Source of the DNA: Tetragonia tetragonoides
Taxonomy: Eukaryota; Streptophyta; Magnoliopsida; Caryophyllales; Aizoaceae
Assembly: GCA_038025085.1 (NCBI GenBank)
Contig: CM076144.1
Span: 44,365,001 to 44,429,000 of the forward strand
Direction of reading: 5' to 3'
Length of the DNA stretch: 64,000 bases
The translations under genes and the position numbers were made by a program. Below are positions 25,428 through 37,283 of the stretch, one piece after another. How positions within the stretch are numbered: the stretch's first letter is position 1; each line of letters starts with the position of its first letter. Below the pieces are notes generated by a model, which did not search any database, was not told the DNA's origin, and worked only from the letters and a program-made list of their open reading frames with translations.

Positions 25428-26654
25428 ATGGATTACAATGGAGAGTTGTACGAGATTTTTTCATGGCTCCCTGCTAAATCCCTGGTTAAATTTTCAATTG
25501 TAGCAAAACCTTGTTTAGAGTATCTGAGTGTCCATAACTTTATTGAGAAACACTGCCAAAATTCAATGAAGAAGAATGATGTATCATTCTTCACGGAAGA
25601 AGATGTTTTTCAGACATACAGGGTCAATACCCAACTTGTGACCTTACCTGGGAACGGCTCCTATGATGGTGTTCCAATTAGCTCTCTTGCTTGGCTGAAG
25701 AGCAAGGGCCGCATTTTGTCTTCTGCAAATGGGCTACTTCTTTGCCGGATTACCAATTTCTGGCGATCAGTTGAATTATTTATTTGTAATCCTGTAACAA
25801 GAACATGGCTGCCCATTGCATTGCCAAGCGAGGAGATTTCTGAAAGGTCTAAATATTATGATTTCAACATCGTTCTGTTGTGCAGATCAGGTAATAAATC
25901 ACAGAAGTTTCCATTAGATTTTACGCTTTTATTTTTTTATTATAAACACTGTGACTATGAATGGGTAGAGACTGCCAACGTCTATGATTTAGATGAAGAG
26001 GGTAATTGGGTACTTGGGCATGAGAATGTTGACATGGGTTGTCGAGGGCTTAGATTCGATGAATCTGTGTATTGCAAAGACAATGGACTATATCTGCTAT
26101 CTGACAATGGAAAATATTTAACTGTTGATTCTAAGTATTATTGGTCATACATAGTTTGCTATGATGTATCCATTGGTGCATCGAGGATGATAGAATTGGC
26201 AGAATAAGCCCGGGAAAACATATGAGATGCAAACATTGGCATATTTGGATGGAACGTGAATGGAAGTGGAAACGGTTGTTTTGACTCACTATGCTTTTTA
26301 AAGTCAACAACTTCGCTCATTATGGTTTGGGTTCTCAAAGTTGAACAACCTTCAAAACACTGGTCACACCTGACTAATTTAGACATTGGTCATGACGTGG
26401 AAATCAACAACCCATTCTCTCCAACAATCAGTTTTGTGGTTCTAGGCAAAAACTTGATATTTGCATATGAAGGCTATATTTACTCCTTTGGAGTGGAGGG
26501 CAATGATGAGGGAAATTATCAAAAGATTTACAATAACAATTGTCCATCCATGTTTGTACAATGCATACCATACTCGGGCACTCTTCACCCTTATCGCAAG
26601 AATCCCATATCAGCAGCACTCTCTATGACGACTGTCAAATTGTTTTGGAAGTGA
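25428..26654 (+). pseudogene. F-box associated (FBA) protein gene, copy 2, two in-frame stops
   Basis: ATG at 25428 opens MDYNGELYEIFSWLPAKSLV, an F-box start; conserved FBA blocks follow (LVTLPGNGSYDG, SSANGLLLCR, FICNPVTRTWLPIALP, KFPLDFTLL, LYLLSDNGKYLTV). The frame reaches TAA at 26205-26207 and TGA at 26223-26225, then continues unchanged with the expected C-terminal part (GIFGWNVNGSGNGCFDS, SFVVLGKNLIFA) to TGA at 26652-26654. The first 259 residues alone would make a truncated FBA protein. Unlike the 12-kb copy it retains the CNPVTRTW motif and has no frameshift in the N-terminus, so the two paralogues are broken independently. FBA proteins bind substrates for SCF ubiquitin ligases. 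Confidence 0.78.
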
Positions 26655-27125
26655 TGTATTTTAAAAGTCTTTTTTTGGTGCACCCTATTTCATTCCATAA
26701 TTATTAATGAATTAATAGTCAATGTTTTACTGCAAAGCTTTATATTTATTCCGGTCTGTGAATGAAATAAAATGCTTGCATCTACAATTACTTGAAAACA
26801 CAATTTAAGTACAGCTTTGTTAAAAAGTGCTTACGATACAAAACTATTCTCATAGGGTGACATCCGCTGAAATTACAGTGAAAGATTAGTATAATTTTAA
26901 ATCTGCTGGTCAAAAGTTGTTCAACTTCTGGATTGGGATTTTACCATACTACAAAGAAGTTGGCGAAGTCAAGTCTTGGGGAATGTCCTAATACGACTAG
27001 CTTTTAATCTGTCATTGGAACTTCATCCAAACCCCTATATATGTAAAAAATCGATAATCTCACCTATCAATTGAAGAAGCCTAACATAAGCATAATTCTC
27101 ACGTCTCACCTCTCATTTTTTCAAT

Positions 27126-27420
27126 ATGTCAAACGTCAATGAGGGACTCAACCACATGCCACCTACCATGGCTGAAGGTATAAACATAATAGTTCATTAC
27201 ATTTGTTTTGCTAATATCAGATAGTCATGTCATACGTATTGTTTTCATAATACCAGATTGTCATGCCGATGGAGGATCAGTTACGAAGAAGAGAATGGGG
27301 GATCAGTTACGGGCTTGGAAGCTGCAAAACAAAAGGTTTCGCATCATGCAAGTTGAAATGGATTTCGTAGAGCATGAAATCAAAGATGTCAAAGCTCAAA
27401 TTGACAAGGTTAATTGGTGA
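27126..27420 (+). CDS. Small two-exon gene, 71 aa, coiled-coil-like, unrecognised
   Basis: Exon 1 27126-27177 (MSNVNEGLNHMPPTMAE, donor GAAG|GTATAA) joins exon 2 27257-27420 (acceptor TACCAG) in frame: DCHADGGSVTKKRM..LRAWKLQNKRFRIM, then VEMDFVEHEIKDVKAQIDKVNW and TGA. A TATA-like CCTATATATG lies at about 27035, some 90 bp upstream. The C-terminal half is a charged amphipathic helix. I do not recognise the family. Consistent splice phase and TATA support it as a real gene, but the size makes chance possible. The 26,660-27,030 interval upstream has no other feature. Confidence 0.5.
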
Positions 27421-27796
27421 TATTAACGACCATAGTACTTGTGTTTGAGTCGTAGTTTTTGTAGATGTTATTCCGTAATAATATTTTGGTTGTACTTATT
27501 AAAACGTTTAGTCCGTTCTAATAGCATGAAACAAAATTGAAACTTTGGATTTATATTATAAACGCCATATGAATATTGTAACGATAAAGTATCCATCACA
27601 AGGATTAAAAAAAATCTTAATTAATAGTCTAGCAACAAAGTATCCATCAAAATAAAACAAAACAAAACCAACCACACAAATGCGAATGCATTATTCAGAA
27701 ACCTAGTAAACAACATCGTCGCGAAAATTGGAATAACAGTAATCAACTATTTGGTTTACTGGCTTCAGTGCCACAAATTGTACTCGCTTGATACCC

Positions 27797-29974
27797 CTAG
27801 CGTATCCTTGTAGCATAATTGTACTCACTTAGTACCAACCTAGCAAGGTACTTTAGCCTCTCCACTCGCATCTGCTCTGTCTACAAATTCAATGTATACA
27901 AATATTAAACATTAAGGTAATAACAGTAATCAACTATTTGGTTTACAGGCTTCAGTGTATCAAATTGAATGTGAAATATAGAATTAGAGTTCTTACAGTG
28001 TATCAAAATTTCTCCCACTCACTGTTAGAGGCTTCAGCATACTTCAGAACATAGAGCCCACAATCATCACTAAAAACAATATGCTGTTAGTAAATCAGAA
28101 TGTGGTGTAGGTGAATCATAAAGTTAAGTACAGTAACCACATATTTGGTTGGCTCTTGGTGTTGACGACTTTAATTAAGAACGACGATAGATCACTGAAA
28201 AAGCGACTTAATTTTGGGTTATTTTTGTAGTGTTTTGTCGCTCCCTCTAACTGCGCCAAGGAAATTTATATTTGTAAGAGTTTAACAATGGCTAACTGAA
28301 CATTTAAGAGAAAAAGCATCGCATTTTACCACTTCCTTTGCTATATTTTCACAGCGAGGGCTTCCTTTAAGTGAGTCAACAACATAATATATTTTCTCCT
28401 TTATATTGAGGACTAGCAAAAACCAATGTCCTCCCTTCTTTGTAAGACCAAGATCATGAAGAGGAATATAAACCTACATAAATAGAAGCAATCAAATTAT
28501 AGTACAATTGCAACACGCAATCAAATGTATATGTGTATATCTTTACCTGAGATATGGTACTACAGTCATCCAATAAGTATGACTCAGTAACGGTGTAGCA
28601 GAAACCAGGCACACCTTTCGGTTCGCATAGAGAACCATCATTTGGTCCCACCGTGGTGACATACTTCTACAAGCAGTACAAATAAAAATTTAGAAATAAC
28701 ATAGTCATAACCTAACTACGATAGTGTCACAACTAAATATTACCTGAAATTGCGTTTGAAGGAAAAGCACATTACGCCCTTCATCAACTGCTCTCAAACG
28801 CAAATCAAACAATGCCAGGTCTATACACTGAAATTTATCTTATATATTAGACTAATAAAATGAAAAATGTCAAACTTCACTCAGTATAAAGTATTCGTAC
28901 CCAATCACACAACCACAAATCAGAAAAAAATCACAATGCTTGTGACAGACACAAATATTCTCGACATCTTTTGCGTTGATAACTAACATCCTGATTGTGT
29001 GACCAGTTGAACAGACTTTGGCATATAGAAGACTCATCTGGTGCCAAAAAACAGAGATATTTTGTATATAAATCCGTCAACCCTTCAGGCCTATCACTGA
29101 GGCAAGACCCCTGTGAAGAATAATAGCTCATTAGTATATATCATAACTAAATTTGCCAATCTAAGGTGATTTTACCTTTTTTTTCTTGGGAGTCTTTCTA
29201 GGAGTACGTTTCAGATTTTTGGGACTTGAAATATCATTTAAGCAAGCAATCTATATTATAAACAATGGAAATAATATAAGTAACATACATTGTCATATTT
29301 TCAAAATATAAAATTAACAAAGGAAGTTAACAAACCAGATTCTTGGCCTTGGTCAAATTTGAGGGAGATTTCATATCAACTTGTTTTTTTCTACCACCAA
29401 ACCTAGTTTGCACCCCTGCAGGAGGTTCCATTGGCGACGACTTCATTTTGATTGGGTTCTTTTTAATGGTAGCTAAATTGCCTGTGAAGTGAGTGTTTTT
29501 ATAGTTGAATTCTCTTAACTCCACAGGTATATCCATCCAGTCCTTATCGTGAGCATCAACATTTAAGTCCAATTTTTTCTTGCAAGCCCTTAGTTCAGGA
29601 CTATTGAATTGATGTACACCATATTTCATGAAAGGGGAATCAGATTCACATGGCGTTCCTTTCTCACTTGGTGTACAATTTACTTGCTCACCTGGTGTGC
29701 CTTTCTCACTTGGTGTGCCTTTATCAACTGGTGTGCCTTTATTGACTTGGATTTGCTTGGTTAAATCTTCCAGTTTCAACTCCTCTTCTTCAAGTTTCTT
29801 TTGCATGTAGTACTTCAACATATCGACGTCCATTGCCAACTTTTGAACAAGGGCTTGACAGTTACACTGAGGGGCCTGCAAAATATCATCATTCATATAA
29901 ATAATATACAAATCGCACGAAGGAAATTCTAAAAAAACATAAATTTATTTACTAACCATCTTGCCAGGCTCCAT
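27797..29974 (-). CDS. Second ULP1-type (C48) cysteine protease gene, intact 446-aa frame
   Basis: Ten exons: 29974-29957, 29875-29336, 29250-29176, 29110-28988, 28827-28744, 28666-28547, 28473-28330, 28250-28141, 28069-28023, 27876-27797. All junctions are GT-AG, phases agree and total length is 1341 nt, with no internal stop. It starts MEPGKM. Exon 2 has a short coiled coil (KKLEEEELKLEDLTKQI) and a 7-8 residue repeat DKGTPSEKGTP, then basic stretches (PRKTPKKKK). The C-terminal half is a ULP1/SENP peptidase: His in KKGGHWFLLVLN, Asp in YYVVDSLKG, Gln in KSQPNI, Cys in DDCGLYVLKY, ending RVERLKYLARLVLSEYN. ULP1 enzymes cleave SUMO-type modifiers. A minus-strand TATATAAAG lies ~95 bp upstream. 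The donor of exon 4 (GAT|GTTAGT) is the least certain junction. It may belong to a transposon, yet it is undamaged unlike its neighbours. Confidence 0.8.
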
Positions 29975-30060
29975 AAGAGGTATGAATTGGAAAAATATTT
30001 CTTAACTTCAAACCTTTTTATGTGTTTATGAAGAGCTATGATGATATTTTAATGAGGAAA

Positions 30061-30076
30061 ACTCTTTATATATAGA
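30061..30076 (-). promoter_or_regulatory. TATA box of the intact ULP1 gene
   Basis: The minus strand reads CTATATATAAAGAG about 95 bp upstream of the ATG at 29974. This supports 29974 as a true gene start rather than an internal exon of the upstream ORF1-like gene. Confidence 0.6.
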
Positions 30077-31031
30077 GATTCATACAGTGGTTATTTTTAA
30101 CAAGGTTTCTTCTATTTAAAATAGAGTTTTAAATAAAATGGGAATCGTGTCCTTATCTTTCTGTTGCAACTAAATCGTGTACATTGGTTGTAACAGAATA
30201 TTTTCGAATTTGGAAATTCTTTCACGATAAGGCCTAAAATATCAAAATAAATAATCGTGGATTTATTCGTGAATTATTATTTTGGAAAGTATTAATCACA
30301 CATTAATCGCAACTATTTACAACATTGAAAAGTTATTTGAATGTGAATATCTATTAAGATGGTTATAGTTTAGACGTAGGTCTCGGAGAAAAATAAGGTT
30401 ACTTTTTTATAAATTTTGAAAAGTATTAATTTGGTTGCAACTAAAACGCGGTTAATTAGGGAACATATTATGGCACCATTTTGAAGTTATATTATTTCGC
30501 ATTTTTTATTTCCATAATTTTAAAACTGAAAGGCTTTATTGCAGCCGAATATTTTCATATTATAATTTACAATATATATTTACTCCATCATTCTTTGAAT
30601 ATCGCCATTTTGAACTGAATTCCTTTATTTGTGCCTGAAGATTGTGACTATAATATAAAGTAAATCGGATGGAAAAACAGTATATGGCAAATAAACAAGA
30701 TATGGGAAATAACCTAAAAAGTTGAATACAACTGTAAAATTCGTAGGTGCAGATGGCCCAAAATATATAACAATGCGTACTTAATGTGTCAAGAAGACCT
30801 AATGACGCAAAATACATCTTTTGATTATAACCAAAATAAGTTTAGTCACGAGTAATCTAAATTAATCCATATGACAGTCACACACAGCAAAAAACACAGT
30901 CCGCGCTCCATAGCAAGTTTTTCCATATCAATCATCTCCATCATCTGTACCTGCATTTTTAAAACCAAGGGAATACAATTACAGCTCAAAAATAACAGTC
31001 CTCATAGTACCTAAACAAATTAGTTGATGCC

Positions 31032-32450
31032 TTACCGTCGTCCTCGCACATCATCACTTCTAATTGATGCGGATTCGTCTGACGCTGTGACATCAGTACC
31101 TACATTCTGACTTGGACCTTGTCCTCTGTCATTCTCACTGTTAGCAGAACTTGTTGACTCATTCACAAATATTTCAAACTTATTCCCAAGCACATTATCG
31201 ACATATTCCTTCGACTCTTTCCTCAACTTAACCATCACATCACTAGGGAAAGCCTCAGGAAAAGCACGAACCAACATCTTCTGGAGTAAAACATTATTGT
31301 ATAAGGATGACCTATAGATCAACTTCTCAGACACATCATTACCAAACGCCTTTTGCACCTGCAACTTCTTCGGTGCACCAACTTCTTCATCATCAACTAA
31401 AGCAGTTAAACCTTTTGGTACACTACCGAGAGTTCCCTGATACTTCACCCACTTTCCTTCAGCATTCTTGTAATATTTCATATCCTTTGTCAAAGTTCTA
31501 AAATCAACCACATAACCAATGTGACCCCTGCATTCCTCAGCACGTATAACAGCCTCTCTCGACATATCAATGTCAAAATGCTCAAAAATATAAGTCAACC
31601 ATATTCCATATGGGAGACTAATCTTATCTTGAGATTGTGCATTATACATGTATCTAATCATAAAAAGAGGCATGTTCACCTTAATTTTCTTCAAAATACA
31701 ATACATGACAAACACATCATTATATGTGAGGGAATTCTTATTACCATCCCTAGGAATGAAGCTCTTGCTAAGAATGAGCTGCATCAAACGCAAATCATAG
31801 TTAAGCTCCTCCATTCCAGGCTTTGTGTTTCTCCCAAGAATATTCTTATCATCCAACAGCAAATTAATACATTCATTTTTGTCAAAATCAACATGCTTGC
31901 TCCACTTATTTTTTTTTGGGTAATCATAAATACCATCATTGGGAATTTCCAAAATCTCAGACAACAGTTTAGCATCCAAAATAATTTCTTCATTTTGCAC
32001 CCATGTCTTCACAACACCACAATTCACATCACTACTATCAAAGTGGGTGTAAAACTATCTAACTAAGTTAGGGTACACATTCTTCATTTTTGTCAGTAAA
32101 TCACTCCAACCTTGGGTATCAAATCATGACTTAATTTCAGGCAAATAATTGTTACTAAAGGAATCAAAATCCACATGCCTACCTATACAAACATCCCTAC
32201 TAGCAAATCGTTTCAAATACCTATTATGATAACCAGCATCCTTGCATTACATATCAACCATTTCATTACCTCGAACATTGCGTTCAACGTGTTTCTCTGT
32301 CGGATTACCAACTCCCTTCATATAAGATCGTGTCGGATGCCGTTTATCAGATCTCAAAACTGTCTCACTTCCTTCAGAGTGAGATGATTGAAAATCCTCA
32401 TCCAACACCTCTTCAGAAGAACTCTTCCTGCTTTTCCTTTTGGGAGCCAT
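31032..32450 (-). pseudogene. Transposon ORF1-like protein (Athila ORF1 / 'plant transposon protein' type)
   Basis: ATG at 32450 gives MAPKRKSRKSSSEEV. One continuous minus frame runs to TAA near 31032 but holds three stops: TAA 32247-32249, TGA 32124-32126, TAG 32055-32057. Around them the protein stays recognisable: RYLKRFASRDVC, QGWSDLLTKM, VYPNLVR..FYTHF, LSEILEIPN, then LRLMQLILSKSFIPRDG and VFVMYCILKKIKVNMP. These match the pattern of Athila ORF1 and related plant transposon proteins (..GW..L..VYP.LV.EFY.., ..ILPR.G....). The last 331 codons are open. A strong donor (GACG|GTAAGG) lies at its 3' end, so the gene may have continued. Its exact relation to the ULP1 gene 1 kb downstream is unclear; similar elements carry both. 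Confidence 0.7.
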
Positions 32451-32966
32451 TAATACTTGCACAAAACAAATATAATAACCGTCATAACCAACATCATATA
32501 TGGTCACAAGACTATCAATTCTGATTTTTTAAGTGCCAAACAAAACACAATTATGGCAAAACAAAACACAACTATATCATATCAAACACCGATCATAAAA
32601 ATAAGGATTCTACATGACTTTTACTGACGACGAAATTGAAAATCGAATATGACCAATTAACAAAACAGGTGCAACTATTACTTATCAAATCAAGACAATT
32701 TACTAAATACAAACTTGTTACTTTGTTAATAACGACCATCAATTTACTATCAATTCATATAAATTGGGTACCGCAAGAACCCTAATCCTAATCGGATATA
32801 ATCGAAAAACATTTTGGGAAATTTTCATACAAAAATTGAAATTGAAATTGAAATTGAATTGTGCTTGAAACTTAACAATTGAAATTGAAATTGAATTGTG
32901 CTTGAAACTTAACAAATCATCAAATAAATTCCTTCAAAACAACTACAAAAAGGTCAAATTGTTTAC

Positions 32967-33122
32967 CTGAATGTACGACTGAGAGAGATTGTGGAAGAGT
33001 ACGACTGCGAGCGAAAGCAGAGAGAAGAGAGGAGAGGACGAGAATGAGGGTGGACGTGAAAAGGAAAATAAACTGAATGTAGTGGTCTGCTAGGGCTTCT
33101 TCTTTTTTTTCCGCTTTTATAT
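32967..33122 (-). promoter_or_regulatory. TATA box and leader exon of the ORF1-like gene
   Basis: Minus-strand TATAAAA at 33115-33121; a pyrimidine-rich leader follows and ends at donor CATTCAG|GTAAAC (32967/32966). The leader intron runs to about 32455. Inside the intron a ~45-bp unit (attgaaattgaa..gtgcttgaaacttaac) is duplicated in tandem at 32838-32930. Confidence 0.6.
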
Positions 33123-34436
33123 TTCCAATGTGGGCGGTTCAAACTTAAAGACCTTACTTAAATGTTGCCGAAAATTTAAAATTCAAATTTAAATATCTTT
33201 AAAGGGCGCTTTTATTTAAAAAAAAAAACAAAAACATAATACAATTTTATATGGGGAAATTAATCTAGAGTAATTCATACTGGGCTGAGTTTATATACTT
33301 TGAATTATAGCATTACCTTATAGATTAGGTTTTCTATACTTTGTATAACTACTATATTACATTAATGGGGAAATTCTAATTTTAAAAGATAAATATGTCA
33401 TTTTAAATTTAAATATTACATAAAAAGACTAATGTCATTAATACGTTCAAGTTGAAGCCACTCAACACATCTAATCTAGTGAAATCCATAAGTTCCTTGT
33501 ACGCATTCATTAATTTGGCCGTTACACTTAGTGATCAGATATGTTAGTCCTACCTAAATTTGTTATTTATCACGGTCATGTGATATTATTATACCAATAC
33601 CTTTGCAATGGGTTACCACTTTGATCAAGGTTAGAAGATAGATATTACCTAGTTTTAGAAATAAATTAGTATTGGTTGTAGAAAAGGTTAATAATTCTTT
33701 TGTCTTATTATAACAAGTTCATGTTAACCAACATTGAGATGATAATGTGCTCAATGCAAAATTAAAGAAATGCTCATAAATACTTAGACTTAGTAATGAT
33801 ATTACCTCTACCTCTACATATATGAAGGCTAAGTTTAATCAAATTCTAAGCTTGGACCTCTAATCAAACACATCAACACCATGAATATACCTCATTTGCA
33901 TAATTTTATTTTTGCATTACCACAATAGGTCCAAGTGTTGTATGAAAATGTACCTAACTAAATTTTATACATCCACACATCCACACCACATCCACATATT
34001 AGACTTGATCACACACACACTGGACAATAAATCATAAGAGTAATCTAACCATTGAAGATTTTATTGAAAAATCATGTATAGGTCATCAATAGTCACATTT
34101 AGTAATGATACTACCTCCATCTCTATATAGCCTAAAGTAGTTCCCTCCACTTATAATATACCACCATATCATAATAATGTATTGTCCCTCAAAAACCAAT
34201 GGGATGGAAATGGATTGGAATCGGAGCGGATTATTCCGAATCCTCTCCTATATAATAATAAACGGAGTATCAAATCACCTCAAAACCCGATTAATCCAAT
34301 TAGGATATTTTTTAATATAGATTCAATGGATACTCACACCGGGTTTTATTGAAAATTTTCAAAATATGTATAATAAGAAACAAACTTATCAAGCAACCTA
34401 GGATTTCAACCTAGGATTTTAACTTTTAAAACCGGC

Positions 34437-34730
34437 CATTACATATTACATACAATGAAGGTTCATCAATATCCGACGGCAATTAACGAAACTGATAATG
34501 AAAGGAATTAGTTGTTCTTGTTCACGGCCATTGATGAATCTGTGAATACTAATCAACCGGAAGACCATTAACTTCGTCCAAATGCCATTACATATTACAT
34601 ACAATGAAGGTTCATCAATATCCAACGGCAATTAACAAAATTGATGACAAAAGAAATTCGTTGTTCTAGTTGACAGCCATTGATGAATCTGTGAATACTA
34701 ATCAATGGCTGTAAACAAGGAAAATGAATT
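34437..34730. repeat. Tandem duplication, period 149 bp
   Basis: 'cattacatattacatacaat' begins at 34437 and again at 34586. Both copies contain 'gaaggttcatcaatatcc.acggcaattaac', 'ttgttct.gtt.ac.gccattgatgaatc' and 'gtgaatactaatcaa'. About 90 percent identical by eye. Confidence 0.9.
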
Positions 34731-36194
34731 TAAAATTTAAGTAATTTCTGTATGTTAATGTTGTTATAATAATTTTAATGTTGTTTAAGTAATTCATAGG
34801 AATGATGATGATACTAAGAATTTCAGTTTACAATTATTCTAATCTTTCAAACTATTCACAGATGCGCTGATGTCATTTGGTGGATTGAATGAGTAATTGC
34901 CAAAGTTTTCAAATATTTTCGACTACAAATTGAATATGGCGCATTTCCAAAATTTGAAAATTTTACGTTTTGACATAAATATTTTAGAGGGAATTGAAAT
35001 TGGCGCTCTTCTAAATTAACATTCAAATTTTTAAATACAGCTCGGAGGGAAAACTTAGAAAACATTTCAAACATAGAGTATTAACGAAACTCCGATGATT
35101 CACAAATTAATAAAAAAACAAAATACAAAACAATAGGAATAAGATATGAAATGGTACAAGTTAATTTTACAATCAGTCCTAACCAAACAACAATAATTAA
35201 TGTGTGTCTTTATTTAACTAAGATGATAAATGGAGTTGTCAATATGAAAGTTTGTTATATGTTACATATGAGTTTCCTAAAGTTTTAAATACATATAAAA
35301 AAGGGCATGCCATTAATTATATGATGAGCTCATGCTCCGGTGACACTTTGATATTCATTACTATGGACTAAGACATTATATATTTGCCAAGACCTACCGA
35401 TAATAATGAAATTGTTTGATTCTTTAAAATACAAATTACTATATAACTACACTTGTTGGATTATCTATCAATGACAATAATGAACTAACTATATGTCTAT
35501 TAACAACCTACATATTAAGTTTCAAAATACTTAAGCTCTACATGTATTACTATGACAAAATACTTATAACATAATTAATTTGATTATTTTAACCATTCAT
35601 AACCAATATACCTTACGTTGGTAAATTAATGTGAATCTTAACCTATGTGATCATTCAATGATGGTCAATAAAAGAATGAGCCTATATTTTGTAATAGATA
35701 AATGTATATATAAACTTTGGATTTAGAATTTTACTTTATTTAAGCTATATCTAAAGAGTATGGAAGAAGTTAATATAATATTGGACTTATCCCAACCAAC
35801 TAGATGAAACTTAGTAGAGTAATCTAACCATTTAATAAACTTATATAACTTAAATAGCTATTCCATTCAACAACGTCGAAAATATTGATTACTTTTTACA
35901 TTAGTCTTATCACAACCACAATATACGAGTGGATGAACTTACTACTTCCACGCATTATATTTTTTCGTGGTAATTATATGCACTATAACCGGTGTTATAT
36001 TTACCCCGAACCAATTATACAATATTCATTGAATCTTTTAATCACATTTTACTTTCTGCGCGTGTAAATCAAACACTTTGAAGGGGGAAGCGGGATCCAC
36101 TTATAACATACAAACGTGGAGTTAGGGTTTTCAACCCGAATGATGGAGATCATAACCCGCTTAGAATTAGGGTCAAAATATTTTATCTAATAAT

Positions 36195-36800
36195 AAAATA
36201 CAATTACCAAAACAAGAAGGTTGATGATAACCGTATCTCAAGAACAAACACATCCATGCCTGGGTAAGGTTCATCCATGGCAGATCACTGCTCATAACAA
36301 AAACAATGGATGTATGAATTTAATGCTTAAAATGAGTCTATTTTATAAATAAACAAAAACAAAAACAAGAAGGTTGATAATAACATTAACTTAAGTGCAA
36401 ACTCATCCATGGTTTTGTCTGTGGGCAAGGTTCATCAATGAAAGTCAGTTGCTGAACACATCCATTAAAATCGATTCAAATATTCTGAAAATTTTTCGTT
36501 ACAGCGATATTAATCATGTTCATCATCTAATTAGGTCAAATTTATACATTCGAACGATGATTGCATCTGGAAATTTATTTGAAGATTCATTTGATAAAAC
36601 ATGGTTGAATGAATATATTTTTTATAACGTTATTAATCATGTTTAACACTGTTTATGATCTTATTTGGTCAGATTTATACATTGAACGATGATAATTGAA
36701 TCTGGAAAATTATTTTAACATTCAGGCGATAGAATATGGTTGAATGAATTTATTTTTTACAGCAATATTAATCATGTTTATAATATAATTTGGTCATAAT
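36195..36800. repeat. Degenerate repeats of ~130-150 bp
   Basis: 'caaaaacaagaaggttgat' occurs at about 36207 and 36355, both followed by 'aaac.catccatg..tgggcaaggttcatc'. A second unit (ttacagcgatattaatcatgtt..tggtca.atttatacatt.gaacgatgat) is repeated near 36500, 36630 and 36757. Confidence 0.75.
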
Positions 36801-37263
36801 TAATTTCATATTAATTGTCATTTTCAAAACATATTAAAAATAAATATATGTCATGTATATAGATGATAAGTATGTTACTGCCATGATGATGGATTGATGG
36901 TATGGTGAACGGAATGGTGAAAGGCATGTCATACATTAAATTATTAATTTCCTATTTAGTTTGATATGGTTTCCTTGATTTCGATGTTTGGTTATAGCAA
37001 TTATGTGAGGTTAGTTATTGAGTGAATGCAATCCACGGTGTGGTCGATGCAATCAACGGTAGAGATTGATATGGACAGCTAAGATTCGTTTTGCTATGGT
37101 GGCTACATTTTGCTGGTAGCCACTATATATTTTGTACAAAAGATAGTAGCCAGTTATCTATTTTGTACTGCCAGTCAATATAGTCCCCACATGTTGAACA
37201 CCACATCGAGTTGCAACATTAAAATAAGCCTCACTCTCCTCACGCGCCTAACACTCTCCCGGT

Positions 37264-37283
37264 ATTCTACCGAGCGGTAGAAT
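37264..37283. other. Perfect 9-bp inverted repeat with 2-nt loop
   Basis: ATTCTACCG-ag-CGGTAGAAT in a locally GC-rich patch (37230-37340). It may be a MITE end or a chance hairpin; no function assigned. Confidence 0.5.

Noticed and set aside
28003..28022. TGA stop truncating the intact ULP1 gene
   Set aside because: A GTGAGT donor at 28022 and acceptor GACAG at 27877 splice it out and restore the conserved C-terminus in phase.
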